Assembly: GCF_002799245.1 (NCBI RefSeq)
Contig: NZ_NEQV01000001.1
Location: 861,000-924,999 of the forward strand
Length of the DNA stretch: 64,000 nucleotides
Reading direction: 5' to 3'
Source: Stenotrophomonas maltophilia
GTDB lineage: Bacteria > Pseudomonadota > Gammaproteobacteria > Xanthomonadales > Xanthomonadaceae
Under the pieces are notes generated by a model that was not told where the DNA came from, did not search any database, and was given only the letters and a program-made list of their open reading frames with translations. A program made the translations under genes and the position numbers. This document shows, in pieces, positions 8,424-17,546 of the stretch (positions are counted from its first letter, which is position 1; the number at the start of each line of letters is the position of its first letter).

Positions 8424-9628
8424 GCAGCTTCTCCACGGCACAGGCGCGGCACTTCGCCGCGGAAGCCCATCGCGCCGCCGACCAGCATCGATTGCACCGA
8501 CGCGCGCTGCGCGGCAACCAGGCCGAGACTGCGCAGCGGCCGCATCAGCGGCGCCGGGTTGCTGGTCAGGCGTGCCAGCCCCCCGGAGAACGCCACCGTC
8601 TGCCGGCGGTCCTCCTCGCGGCGCGCGACATAGGCCTGCAGCAGTGCATCACTGCCGGCATCCCCGTGCGCATCTTCCAGCAGTTCGGCCAGGGTCAGCG
8701 CATCGCGCAGGCCCAGGTTGAAGCCCTGCGCGCCCAGCGGATGGATGGTCTGCGCGGCATTGCCGAGCAGCACCGTGCGTTCACCGGCCAACGCGCGCGC
8801 CAGCACCTGGATGAGCGGGTAAGCGCTGCGCGGGCCGGATTCGAGCAGGCGACCGGCACGCCAGCCGATCGCATCCTGCAGGCGTTGCAGCCAGGCCACA
8901 TCGTCCAGCGCCATCACCGCATCGGCCTGGTCCCGGGCCACGCCATGCACGGTGCCGAAGTGGCGATCACCACGCGGCAGCAGGGCGGTCGGGCCGGTAT
9001 CGGTGAAGCGCTCCCAGGCCGTGCCATCCGGCGCGCGCTGGCTGCGCACGCGGGCCACGAACAGGGTCTGCTGGAAATCATGCCGGTCGACCTCGATGCC
9101 CAACGCGCCTCGCACGCCGCTGGTCGTGCCATCGGCACCCACCACCAGCCGTGCCAGCAGCACGCGCTCGCCGGTCTCGTCGGCCACCCGCACCTGGCGG
9201 TAGCCATCGACCACCTCGCCCAGGCCCAGGAACCGCATCGGCCGGTAGCGCTGCAGCCGCGGCAGTTCCTGCAAGCGCGCCTCCAGCGCCTGGCCGAAGT
9301 CCCGCGCAACCACCACCTGGCCGAACCACGGCCGGTCGTAGTCGGACGCCTCCAGCTGCACGCGGCCGAAATCGCCGGCACGGCTGACGTGGATGCGACG
9401 GATCGGCCCCGGCGCCATCGCCAGCTTCTGCATGACCCCCAACGCGGTCAGCGCGTTGACGGTGGCAGCGGCGAAACTGAGGTTGCGCTGGTCGAACACC
9501 GCCGGCAGCTCGCCGGCCGGGCTGGCCTCGAGCAGGCCCACATCGCGGCCCAAGCGGTCCAGGGCGATGGCCAGGCTGGCACCGACCAGGCCACCACCGA
9601 CGATCAGCACGTCATGTCGTTCACTCAT
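8420..9628 (-). CDS. ubiH: 2-octaprenyl-6-methoxyphenol hydroxylase
   Basis: First gene of the ubiquinone hydroxylase pair. The 402-aa FAD enzyme begins with DVLIVGGGLVGASLAIALDR and carries the signature GNAAQTIHPLGAQGFNLGLRD near residue 285. QRNLSFAAATVNAL and FGQVVVARDFG in the N-terminal half are typical of UbiH. I choose the ATG at 9628 because a TATCAT hexamer ends exactly seven bases upstream, which would make the transcript begin at the start codon. An ATG at 9637 overlaps that hexamer and is less likely. Confidence 0.9.
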   Translation of the reverse strand: MSERHDVLIVGGGLVGASLAIALDRLGRDVGLLEASPAGELPAVFDQRNLSFAAATVNALTALGVMQKLAMAPGPIRRIHVSRAGDFGRVQLEASDYDRPWFGQVVVARDFGQALEARLQELPRLQRYRPMRFLGLGEVVDGYRQVRVADETGERVLLARLVVGADGTTSGVRGALGIEVDRHDFQQTLFVARVRSQRAPDGTAWERFTDTGPTALLPRGDRHFGTVHGVARDQADAVMALDDVAWLQRLQDAIGWRAGRLLESGPRSAYPLIQVLARALAGERTVLLGNAAQTIHPLGAQGFNLGLRDALTLAELLEDAHGDAGSDALLQAYVARREEDRRQTVAFSGGLARLTSNPAPLMRPLRSLGLVAAQRASVQSMLVGGAMGFRGEVPRLCRGEAA

Positions 9629-9635
9629 GGTGTTC

Positions 9636-9641
9636 ATGATA
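9636..9641 (-). promoter_or_regulatory. -10 element of ubiH, leaderless arrangement
   Basis: TATCAT on the minus strand, seven bases before the ATG at 9628, with no Shine-Dalgarno between. This predicts transcription starting at or next to the A of the start codon. Confidence 0.5.
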
Positions 9642-9701
9642 CGCGCTCGCTCCGCCCGATCACCCAACACCCCCCGGCCTGCGCCAACCGGCGCGGCGGG
9701 C

Positions 9702-9707
9702 TAGAAT
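9702..9707 (+). promoter_or_regulatory. Possible -10 element of the DUF6580-like gene
   Basis: TAGAAT, 30 bases upstream of the ATG at 9738, in the divergent gap with ubiH. No good -35 is seen. Confidence 0.35.
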
Positions 9708-9737
9708 GAAACCTGAATCCGCTCCGGGCCCGCTGCC

Positions 9738-10322
9738 ATGTCCGCCACCGCCAACCGTGCCTTCGTCCTGTCCGTACTCGTGCTGGTGCTGGCGACGACC
9801 CGGGTCAACCACTTCGCGGCGATCCCCGATGCCTCCTGGGCGGTGTTCTTCATCGGTGGCTTCTACCTGGCCGCCTGGACACGCTGGGCGTTCCCGCTGC
9901 TGATGGTGTTCGCGGTGCTGGTGGACTGGATCGTGATCCGCAGCAGTGGCCTGGATTTCTGGCAGCACTACTGCGTGTCGCCGGGCTACTGGCTGCTGCT
10001 GCCGGCGTATTTCTCGCTGTGGGCCGGCGGCATGCTGCTGGGCCGCAACTACCAGGCCGCGCGCTGGCCGGTGCTGGCCAAGGGTGCGCTGCTGCTGGTG
10101 GCCTCGGTGGCGGTCTGCCATCTGCTGGCGCAGGGCGGCTTCTACTGGACCAGCCGCAACGTGGCCGAGCCGACGCTGGCCGGCTGGGCACAGAACTACA
10201 CCCAGTGGTTCGGGCCATACCTGCGTACCACTGCGATCTACGTGGCACTGGCGGCGGCGCTGCAGCTGGCCGTGGAGCAGGTGCTGAAGCTCCAGCAGGC
10301 CCGCCGCGACATCCGCCACTGA
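9738..10322 (+). CDS. DUF6580-like membrane protein, possible vitamin transporter
   Basis: A 194-aa integral membrane protein with five or six hydrophobic segments. The pattern ATTRVNHFAAIPDASWAVFFIGGFYL near the start resembles DUF6580 proteins, which look like substrate-binding S components of energy-coupling transporters; I give this from memory. The next gene, 8 bases downstream, makes adenosylcobalamin, so cobalamin or a precursor is a reasonable substrate guess. No ATPase or EcfT gene is nearby, so the energy source is not evident. Likely co-transcribed with the adenosyltransferase. Confidence 0.8.
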   Translation: MSATANRAFVLSVLVLVLATTRVNHFAAIPDASWAVFFIGGFYLAAWTRWAFPLLMVFAVLVDWIVIRSSGLDFWQHYCVSPGYWLLLPAYFSLWAGGMLLGRNYQAARWPVLAKGALLLVASVAVCHLLAQGGFYWTSRNVAEPTLAGWAQNYTQWFGPYLRTTAIYVALAAALQLAVEQVLKLQQARRDIRH

Positions 10323-10330
10323 GCCGCACC

Positions 10331-10885
10331 ATGGGCCATCGCCTCTCGCGCATCTATACCCGCACCGGCGACGACGGCAGTACCGGCCTTGGCGACGGCC
10401 AGCGCGTAGCCAAGGACGATGCCCGCGTGGCGTCCTACGGCACCGTCGATGAAGCCAATGCCGCGCTCGGCCTGCTGCTGGCCACGGCGCTGCCCGAGGA
10501 TGTCCGCGCGCTGGTGGTGCATCTCCAGCACCAGCTGTTCGACCTGGGCGCCGAGCTGTGCATCCCCGGCCACGCCGCGATCCACGCCGCCGATGTCTCG
10601 GCACTGGAACAGCAGCTGGACCACTACAACGCCAGCCTGCCGATGTTGAAGGAGTTCATCCTGCCGGCCGGTGGCGAGGCCGCCGCGCGCTGCCACCTGG
10701 CCCGCACCATCGTCCGCCGCGCCGAGCGCGAGACGGTCACCCTGGCCCGCCACGAAGCCGTGCGCAGCGAGGCGCTGCAGTACCTCAACCGGCTGTCGGA
10801 CCTGTTGTTCGTGCTGGCCCGGGTACTGGCCCGCGCCGATGGCCATGGCGAAGCGCTGTGGCAGCCACAGCAGCGTCAGCGCTGA
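10331..10885 (+). CDS. Cob(I)alamin adenosyltransferase, PduO type
   Basis: Transfers the adenosyl group of ATP to cob(I)alamin to make coenzyme B12. The 184-aa helical-bundle enzyme shows the PduO N-terminal ATP loop YTRTGDDGSTGLGDGQRV, then KDDARVASYGTVDEANAALG, and the C-terminal motif ARTIVRRAERETVTL with LNRLSDLLFVLAR. All catalytic-region motifs are present and the length is normal. The ATG at 10331 gives the standard N-terminus. It is followed after 9 bases by the deacetylase-family gene. Confidence 0.93.
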   Translation: MGHRLSRIYTRTGDDGSTGLGDGQRVAKDDARVASYGTVDEANAALGLLLATALPEDVRALVVHLQHQLFDLGAELCIPGHAAIHAADVSALEQQLDHYNASLPMLKEFILPAGGEAAARCHLARTIVRRAERETVTLARHEAVRSEALQYLNRLSDLLFVLARVLARADGHGEALWQPQQRQR

Positions 10886-10894
10886 GTCGGCACG

Positions 10895-11833
10895 ATGCTG
10901 GTCTTCACCCATCCGTCCTGCCTGCTGCATGACCCCGGCCCGGGCCATCCAGAGTGCCCGCAGCGCCTGCAGTACGTACTGGACGCCCTGCACGCCGCCT
11001 TCCCCGGCCAGCTGGACTGGCGCGAGGCGCCGCCGGCCAAGTTCGGGGAACTGACCCGGGTCCACGACAGCGCCCTGCTCGACTTCGTGCTGCAGCCGCA
11101 GACCGCGCCGCTGCGCCAGCTGGACATGGACACCTGGACCTCGCCGGGCTCGGCCAGTGCCGCCGTGCATGCAGCCGGTGCCGGTGTGGCCGCTGTCGAT
11201 GCAGTGATGCTGGGCGAGGACCCGCTGGCGTTCTGCGCGGTGCGGCCACCGGGCCACCATGCCACCAGCAGCACCGCGATGGGCTTCTGCCTGCTCAACA
11301 ACATCGCCATTGCCGCAGCCTATGCCCGCGACCGCCATGGGCTGGAGCGGATCGCGGTGGTCGATTTCGATGTCCACCATGGCAACGGCACCCAGGACAT
11401 CTTCCAGCACGACGCCCGGGTCTCCTACTACAGCACCCACCAGGCCGGCCTGTTCCCCAATTCGGGCCTGCGCCGCGACCGCGGTGCGGGCAACCTGATG
11501 AACATCCTGCTGCCCCCCGGCAGTGGCGGGTTCCGCTTCCGCAATGTATGGGCCGACGAGATGCTGCCGGCCATCGACGACTTCCGCCCGCAGCTGCTGC
11601 TGATCTCGGCCGGCTTCGATGCCCACCTGCGCGACCCGCAGGCCGACCTGATGCTGGAAACCGACGATTTCGCCTGGATCACCGGTGAACTGCATGCGCT
11701 GGCGCGCCGCCATGCGGCCGGCCGGGTGGTCTCGATGCTGGAAGGCGGCTATGACCTGCAGGCCCTTGCCGAGTGCAGCGTGGCCCATGTCCGGGCCCTG
11801 ATGCCGCCCCCTCGGGACAGCATCTCCGGATGA
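10895..11833 (+). CDS. Histone deacetylase family protein
   Basis: A zinc amidohydrolase of the arginase-deacetylase fold, 312 aa, related to bacterial acetylpolyamine and acetoin-utilisation deacetylases. RPPGHHA near residue 117 holds the catalytic His pair. DFDVHHGNGTQDIF near 157 supplies Asp and His zinc ligands, and SAGFDAH near 235 the second Asp. EGGYDLQAL closes the active site. The substrate is unknown: acetylated polyamines, small amides or proteins are possible. Its stop overlaps the lptD start (ATGA), which would couple it to that operon. Confidence 0.92.
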   Translation: MLVFTHPSCLLHDPGPGHPECPQRLQYVLDALHAAFPGQLDWREAPPAKFGELTRVHDSALLDFVLQPQTAPLRQLDMDTWTSPGSASAAVHAAGAGVAAVDAVMLGEDPLAFCAVRPPGHHATSSTAMGFCLLNNIAIAAAYARDRHGLERIAVVDFDVHHGNGTQDIFQHDARVSYYSTHQAGLFPNSGLRRDRGAGNLMNILLPPGSGGFRFRNVWADEMLPAIDDFRPQLLLISAGFDAHLRDPQADLMLETDDFAWITGELHALARRHAAGRVVSMLEGGYDLQALAECSVAHVRALMPPPRDSISG

Positions 11834-14403
11834 ACCCGAACCGGCAGGATCCGACGCCCTTCATTGCCCCTATGCAAGGGATGGGGCAAGCTACCGTCCG
11901 TTTTCGCCCGAATCCGAACCGCGTGCGCCGAGCCCTCCGCCTGCTTCCCCTGCCTCTGAGCATCGCCATCTGCCTGCCGGCAATGGCCGATGAAAAGCCG
12001 CTCAACTGGGGCCTGTGCCCGGCTACCGACGTGATTCCCGCGTTCACCGATGCCCCTACCCCGGTCCCGGGGCAGGACAAGGCCGCCGCCAGCGCCGCGC
12101 GCGAGCAGCAGCCGACCGACATCGAGGGTGACCAGCTGCTGGGCACCACCACCGTGCCGCAGTACGAAGGCAACGTGGCCCTGCGCCGGGGCGACCAGTT
12201 CGTCGGCACCGACAAGCTCAGCTTCGATACCGAGACCGGCAACTACATCGCCGACGGCAATGTCCGCTACCAGGATTCCTCGATCCGCATGGTCGCCAAG
12301 CGCGCCGAGGGCAACCAGGAAAGCGACACCCACAAGATCACCGACATCCAGTACCAGCTGGTGTCGCGCCGCGGCAACGGCGATGCCGAGTCGGTCGACC
12401 TGCAGGGCGCGGTCGGCCAGATGCACCGCTCCACCTACACCACCTGCGACCCGTCGCAGCCGGTGTGGAAGCTGTCGGCACCGCAGATCGAGGTGGACAA
12501 CGACGAAGGCTTCGGCACCGCCCGCAACGCCGTGCTGCGCATCGGCAAGGTGCCGGTACTGTGGGCACCGTACTTCAAGTTCCCGATCGATGACCGGCGC
12601 AAGACCGGCCTGCTGTTCCCGCAGCTGGGCATGTCCGGGCGCAACGGCTTCGACTACACCCAGCCGATCTACCTGAACCTGGCACCGAACTACGACGACA
12701 CGCTGATGCCGCGCTACATGAGCCGGCGCGGCCTGATGCTCGACAACGAGTTCCGCTATCTCTACAACGGTGGCCGTGGCGAGCTGCTGACCGCTTACAT
12801 CCCCAACGACAAGCTGCGCGACCGCGACCGCGGCCGGGTGATGTTCAGCGGTTACCACAATGTGGACAGCCACTGGCAGGCCCGCGCCAATCTGGCCTGG
12901 GTCAGCGACGAGCGCTACGTCGAAGACTTCGCCAACCGCCTGGTCGGTGTGACCGCCTCGAACCTGCAGAGCACCGTGGGCCTGTACGGCACCGGCAAGA
13001 ACTGGACGGCCGGCATCATGGCCGACCGCTGGCAGCTGACCGACTACACGCTCAATGAAAGCGCGCTGCCGTACAACCGCCAGCCGCGCCTGTACTTCAA
13101 CTGGGACAAACCGGTCCTGCCGTGGCTGGAAACCGGCATCTACGCCGAAGCCGTGCGCTTCACCCACGACGACATCAACTACAAGTACGACGCCAGCGCC
13201 GGCCCGGACCTGCAGTACACGCGCAATGGCCAGACCCTGCGCATGTACGGCGGCTCGCGCCTGGACGTGAAGCCATACGTGTCATTGCCGATCAGCGGCG
13301 CGGCCTGGTACATCACCCCGACCCTGGCCTACCGCTACACCGGCTACGACCTGGACCAGGGCCTGGCCGACAGCGTCCGCCGCAGCGTGCTGGTATCGCA
13401 GGGCATCGACCCGGCCACGGCGACGCCGGAGCAGCTGCGCGGCAATAAATCGCCCAGCCGCAGCCTGCCGATCGGCAGCATCGACGCCGGCCTGTTCTTC
13501 GATCGCGAGACCCGCATCGGCGGCAAGTCCTTCCTGCAGACCCTGGAGCCGCGCCTGTTCTACCTGCGCACGCCCTACCGCGACCAGGACGAGCTGCCGA
13601 TCTTCGACACCCGCGACTTCACCTTCAGCTGGGGCCAGCTGTTCCGCGACTCCCGCTATACCGGCGCCGATCGCCAGAACGACGCCAACCAGCTGACCAT
13701 GGCGTTGAGCACCCGCTTCATCGACCAGACCACCGGCAAGGAACGGTTCTCGGCCTCCATCGGCCAGATCCAGTACTTCGACGAGTCGCGGGTGACCGTC
13801 ACCCCGGGCGGCGCGCCGGTGGAAAAGGGCAAGTCGGCGTGGATCGCCGACGGCAACTACATGATCAACGACCGCTGGACCCTGGGCGCCACCTACCAGT
13901 GGGACCCGAAGTACAAGCGCGAGGATCTGGCCAGCGTCCGTGCCCGCTACCTGATGCCCAACGATGGCGTGATCAACCTCAGCTATCGTTACCGCATCAA
14001 CTCCGGTGCCCCGGCCACGGCCAACAAGCATGACCGGACCCTGCTGGAGCAGGCCGACCTGTCGTTCCTGTATCCGCTGAATGCGCGCTGGAGCCTGGTC
14101 GGCCGCTACTACTACTCGCTGCAGGACAAGGAGCCGCTGGAAATCATCGCCGGCGTCCAGTGGGACAGCTGCTGCCTGGCCGTGCGCGTGGTGGGCCGCC
14201 GCTACGTCCGCAACCGCGAAGGCGAGATGAACAACGCCATCCAGCTCGAGTTCGTACTCAAGGGCCTGAGCTCCCTCGGCCAGGACACGGACCGTACCCT
14301 GCGCCGTGCTATCCTCGGCTACAACCGCGACGACCTCTATCTCGTGCCGCCGAGCAACACCGGGGCGACCCGGGATGACTACGATCCGAATCTGATCCCA
14401 TGA
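11830..14403 (+). CDS. lptD: LPS-assembly outer-membrane protein LptD
   Basis: With LptE it inserts lipopolysaccharide into the outer leaflet of the outer membrane. The 857-aa protein has an N-terminal extension, a signal-like hydrophobic stretch (about residues 36-52, ending AMA-DEK), the LptA-like beta-jellyroll domain (about 110-230: GNVALRRGDQFVGTDKLSFD) and a large C-terminal beta-barrel. Four cysteines fit the known disulfide scheme: about C63 (NWGLCPATD), one in TYTTCDPSQP, and the adjacent pair near 781-782 (WDSCCLAV). The start at 11830 overlaps the previous stop; in-frame ATGs at 11872 or 11881 could be used instead and would give a shorter signal region. SurA, which folds LptD, follows. 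Confidence 0.95.
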   Translation: MNPNRQDPTPFIAPMQGMGQATVRFRPNPNRVRRALRLLPLPLSIAICLPAMADEKPLNWGLCPATDVIPAFTDAPTPVPGQDKAAASAAREQQPTDIEGDQLLGTTTVPQYEGNVALRRGDQFVGTDKLSFDTETGNYIADGNVRYQDSSIRMVAKRAEGNQESDTHKITDIQYQLVSRRGNGDAESVDLQGAVGQMHRSTYTTCDPSQPVWKLSAPQIEVDNDEGFGTARNAVLRIGKVPVLWAPYFKFPIDDRRKTGLLFPQLGMSGRNGFDYTQPIYLNLAPNYDDTLMPRYMSRRGLMLDNEFRYLYNGGRGELLTAYIPNDKLRDRDRGRVMFSGYHNVDSHWQARANLAWVSDERYVEDFANRLVGVTASNLQSTVGLYGTGKNWTAGIMADRWQLTDYTLNESALPYNRQPRLYFNWDKPVLPWLETGIYAEAVRFTHDDINYKYDASAGPDLQYTRNGQTLRMYGGSRLDVKPYVSLPISGAAWYITPTLAYRYTGYDLDQGLADSVRRSVLVSQGIDPATATPEQLRGNKSPSRSLPIGSIDAGLFFDRETRIGGKSFLQTLEPRLFYLRTPYRDQDELPIFDTRDFTFSWGQLFRDSRYTGADRQNDANQLTMALSTRFIDQTTGKERFSASIGQIQYFDESRVTVTPGGAPVEKGKSAWIADGNYMINDRWTLGATYQWDPKYKREDLASVRARYLMPNDGVINLSYRYRINSGAPATANKHDRTLLEQADLSFLYPLNARWSLVGRYYYSLQDKEPLEIIAGVQWDSCCLAVRVVGRRYVRNREGEMNNAIQLEFVLKGLSSLGQDTDRTLRRAILGYNRDDLYLVPPSNTGATRDDYDPNLIP

Positions 14404-15749
14404 CCAAGCGCTTCCCCGTTCTTCTTGCCTCGCTGCTTGCGGTTTCCAGCGTGTCCGCCCCCCTGCAGGTGCTTGCCCAGGAGGCGCAGCCGCTTGACCG
14501 CATCGCCGCCGTCGTCGATGAGGACGTGATCCTGCAGAGCGAGCTCCAGCGTGCGATCGCCAACATCAAGGCGCAGTACGCCGGCCGCGAAAACCAGCTG
14601 CCGCCGGAAGATGTGCTCAGCCGCCAGGTGCTTGAACGCCTGGTGCTGGTCAAGCTGCAGGTGGCTCGCGCCCAGGGCAGCGGCATCCGTGTCAGCGACC
14701 AGGAACTGAACCAGGCGATGAATTCCATCGCCCAGCAGAATGGTTCAAACCTGGACGCCCTGCGCCAGCGCCTGGCCCATGACGGTATCGACTTCAACGA
14801 TTTCCGTGCCTCGGTGCGTGACGAGATCACCGTGCAACGCCTGCGCCAGAGCTTCGCGCAGAGCCGCATCAGCGTCAGCGAGGGTGAAGTCGACGCCGCG
14901 CTGAAGCAGCAGGCCACGGTGGGCAACCAGTACCATCTGGCGCACATCCTGATCGCCCTGCCCGACGGCGCCAACGCCGACCAGATCGCCACCGGCCAGA
15001 AGAAGGCCGATGGCGTGAAGACCCTGCTGGACAAGGGCGAGCTGGACTTCAACGCTGCGGCCGTGCGCTATTCGGACAGCCCGAACGCACTGGAAGGCGG
15101 CGACCTGGGCTGGCGCAGCCTGGATGAAATCCCCACCGCGTTCGCCCAGCTGATGGAAAAGATGAAGCCCGGCGAAGTGGTTGGCCCGATCCGCGGCCCG
15201 AGTGGCTTCCAGCTGCTGAAGCTGGTGGAAGTGCGTGACTCCAGCTCCGCCGCCGCCACCGGCGAGCACACGGTCACCGAGTTCCACGGCCGCCACATCC
15301 TGGTGCGCGTGGACGACCACCAGACCGACGCCGCCGCCAAGGCCAAGATCGATACCCTGCGTGCCCGCATTGCCGGTGGCGCCGAGTTCCAGACCGTTGC
15401 CAAGGAGTCCTCCGAGGACAACAACAGCAAGGGCCAGGGCGGTGATCTGGGCTGGTTCCCGGCCGACGCGTTCGGTCCGGCCTTCGGCCAGCAGGTGGAA
15501 GGTCTGCAGGACGGCGGCGTCAGCCAGCCGTTCCGCACCGACGCCGGCTGGCACATCGTGCAGCGCGTGGCGACCCGCCAGACCGACGTGACCACCGACA
15601 ACCAGCGTGCCCAGGTCCGCGAGACCATCGGCCGCCGCAAGCTGGAAGACGAGTACAACCGCTTCCTGCAGGAACTGCGTGGCGAAGCCTACGTCAGCTT
15701 CCGCAGTGGCGACCGCGCGGAAAACACCGCCACCCCACCGCAGTCCTGA
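14400..15749 (+). CDS. surA: Periplasmic chaperone/peptidyl-prolyl isomerase SurA
   Basis: Escorts outer-membrane proteins, including LptD, through the periplasm. The 449-aa protein has a signal peptide cut near residue 26 (VLAQ-EAQ), the SurA N-terminal chaperone domain (RIAAVVDEDVILQSEL), and two parvulin domains (about 178-280, YHLAHILIALPDG; and 297-395, FHGRHILVRVDDH). Each parvulin domain contains the GGDLGW motif. Its ATG overlaps the lptD stop by four bases. Gene order lptD-surA-pdxA-rsmA-apaG-apaH is the same as in E. coli. Confidence 0.97.
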   Translation: MTKRFPVLLASLLAVSSVSAPLQVLAQEAQPLDRIAAVVDEDVILQSELQRAIANIKAQYAGRENQLPPEDVLSRQVLERLVLVKLQVARAQGSGIRVSDQELNQAMNSIAQQNGSNLDALRQRLAHDGIDFNDFRASVRDEITVQRLRQSFAQSRISVSEGEVDAALKQQATVGNQYHLAHILIALPDGANADQIATGQKKADGVKTLLDKGELDFNAAAVRYSDSPNALEGGDLGWRSLDEIPTAFAQLMEKMKPGEVVGPIRGPSGFQLLKLVEVRDSSSAAATGEHTVTEFHGRHILVRVDDHQTDAAAKAKIDTLRARIAGGAEFQTVAKESSEDNNSKGQGGDLGWFPADAFGPAFGQQVEGLQDGGVSQPFRTDAGWHIVQRVATRQTDVTTDNQRAQVRETIGRRKLEDEYNRFLQELRGEAYVSFRSGDRAENTATPPQS

Positions 15750-15752
15750 CCG

Positions 15753-16733
15753 ATGCGCCCCGAGCTCGCTCTGGTACCGGGCGAGCCCGCCGGGATCGGC
15801 CCGGAACTGTGTGTCCGCCTCGTCCAGCAGCCGCGTGAAGATTGCCGGCTGCTGGCTTTTGCCGACCCGGACACCCTGTGCGCGGCCGCGGCCGCGCTGA
15901 ACCTGCCCCTGCAACTGCTGCCCGAGGACGCCGAAGCACGCGTTCCCGGCGATCTGCGCCTGCGCGACGTCCGCAATGCTGCGCCCAGCCGCTTCGGCCA
16001 GGCGGATCCAGCCAATGCCGGCGCGGTCATCGGCGCCCTGCTCGGCGCCGGCCAGGCCTGCCTGTCCGGCGAACTGCACGGCGTGGTGACCGGCCCGGTG
16101 CACAAGGCGGTCATCAACGAAGGCGGCATTGCCTACAGCGGCACCACTGAACTGCTGGCCGACCAGGCCGGAGTGAAGGTGGTGATGATGCTGGCCAACC
16201 ACATCGTGCGCGTGGCCCTGGCCACCACCCACCTGCCGCTGCGCGAGGTGGCCGATGCCATCACCGCACCCGGCCTGGAGCACACGCTGCGCACCGTGCA
16301 TGCGGCACTGCGCCGCGATTTCGGCCTGCCCGCGCCGCGCATCGCCGTGCTCGGCCTGAACCCGCACGCCGGCGAAGAGGGCCACCTGGGCCGCGAGGAA
16401 CTGGACCTGGTCATCCCGCTGCTGCAGCGCCTGCGCGCGGAGGGCATGGACCTGGTCGGGCCGCTGCCGGCCGACACCGCCTTCCTGCCAGCCAAGCTGG
16501 CCGGCTTCGACACCGTACTGGCGATGTACCACGACCAGGGCTTGCCGGTACTGAAGTATTCCGGCTTCGAGCAGGCCGTAAACCTGACCCTGGGCCTGCC
16601 CTACCCGCGCGTGGCGGTGGACCATGGCACCGCGCTGGACCTTGCCGGCCGCGGCATCGCCGATCCCTCCAGCCTGCAGGCAGCAACGGCGCTGTGTGCG
16701 CAGCTTGCGCGGCAACGTACACTGAGCGCATGA
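15753..16733 (+). CDS. pdxA: 4-hydroxythreonine-4-phosphate dehydrogenase
   Basis: NAD-dependent oxidation of 4-phosphohydroxy-L-threonine in pyridoxal phosphate synthesis. The 326-aa enzyme begins LALVPGEPAGIGPEL and has HKAVINEGG..YSGTTELLA, the metal-binding region HAGEEGHLGREE, and YHDQGLPVLKYSGF near residue 258. Three bases separate it from the surA stop, and its stop overlaps the rsmA start. Length is typical. Confidence 0.96.
   Translation: MRPELALVPGEPAGIGPELCVRLVQQPREDCRLLAFADPDTLCAAAAALNLPLQLLPEDAEARVPGDLRLRDVRNAAPSRFGQADPANAGAVIGALLGAGQACLSGELHGVVTGPVHKAVINEGGIAYSGTTELLADQAGVKVVMMLANHIVRVALATTHLPLREVADAITAPGLEHTLRTVHAALRRDFGLPAPRIAVLGLNPHAGEEGHLGREELDLVIPLLQRLRAEGMDLVGPLPADTAFLPAKLAGFDTVLAMYHDQGLPVLKYSGFEQAVNLTLGLPYPRVAVDHGTALDLAGRGIADPSSLQAATALCAQLARQRTLSA
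16718..16723 (+). promoter_or_regulatory. Internal -10 element before rsmA, leaderless arrangement
   Basis: TACACT within the last codons of pdxA, exactly six bases before the rsmA ATG. No Shine-Dalgarno intervenes. It could give a separate leaderless rsmA transcript inside the operon. Confidence 0.45.
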
Positions 16734-17533
16734 ATTCCCCGCATTCCCCCTCCGGCCCGGTGTTCACCGCCCCGGCCAAGAAGCAGCTTGGCCAGCATTT
16801 CCTGGCCGACCGCCACTACATCGACAAGATCGTGATGGCGGTCAATCCGAAAGACGGCGACCGCCTGGTCGAGATCGGCCCGGGCCAGGGCGCCATCACC
16901 CTGCCGCTGCTGCGCGTGCACCCGAAGCTGACGGTGATCGAGTTCGACCGCGACCTGATCGCACCGCTGACCGCCGCCGCCGAGCCGCTGGGCGAGCTGA
17001 CCATCGTCCATCGCGACGTGCTGCGCGTGGACTTCACCGAGCTGGCCGACGGCCAGCCGATCCGCCTGGTCGGCAACCTGCCCTACAACATCTCCTCGCC
17101 GATCCTGTTCCATGCACTGGAGCATGCTGCGGTCATCCGCGACATGCACTTCATGCTGCAGAAGGAAGTGGTCGACCGCATGGCGGCCGGCCCCGGCAGC
17201 AAGGTCTATGGCCGCCTCAGCGTGATGCTGCAGGCTTACTGCCAGGTGACCTCGCTGTTCGTGGTGCCGCCGGGCGCGTTCCGGCCGCCGCCGAAGGTGG
17301 ATTCGGCCGTGGTGCGGCTGGTGCCGCGTGACCCGGCCACGATCAACATCAACGACCACAGGCGCTTCGCCGACGTGGTCAAGGCCGCCTTCGGGCAGCG
17401 CCGCAAGACCCTGCGCAATGCCCTGAACAACGTGGTGTCCGCCGAGCAGTTCATCGCCGCCGGCGTGCGTCCCGATGCCCGCGCCGAACAGCTGGACGTG
17501 GCCGAATTCATCGCCTTGGCCAATGCCTCCTGA
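16730..17533 (+). CDS. rsmA: 16S rRNA dimethyladenosine transferase
   Basis: Dimethylates A1518 and A1519 of 16S rRNA using SAM late in 30S assembly (also called KsgA). The 267-aa protein has [11 protein letters not shown], the SAM loop [11 protein letters not shown], and the catalytic [11 protein letters not shown] near residue 119. The start at 16730 overlaps the pdxA stop (ATGA); an upstream in-frame ATG at 16694 would lie deep in pdxA. The C-terminal helical domain is complete. Confidence 0.97.
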   Translation: MNSPHSPSGPVFTAPAKKQLGQHFLADRHYIDKIVMAVNPKDGDRLVEIGPGQGAITLPLLRVHPKLTVIEFDRDLIAPLTAAAEPLGELTIVHRDVLRVDFTELADGQPIRLVGNLPYNISSPILFHALEHAAVIRDMHFMLQKEVVDRMAAGPGSKVYGRLSVMLQAYCQVTSLFVVPPGAFRPPPKVDSAVVRLVPRDPATININDHRRFADVVKAAFGQRRKTLRNALNNVVSAEQFIAAGVRPDARAEQLDVAEFIALANAS

Positions 17534-17534
17534 T

Positions 17535-17540
17535 TACACT
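17535..17540 (+). promoter_or_regulatory. -10 element before apaG, leaderless arrangement
   Basis: TACACT exactly six bases before the apaG ATG, in the 13-base gap after rsmA, with no ribosome-binding site. Confidence 0.45.
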
Positions 17541-17546
17541 GCCGGT

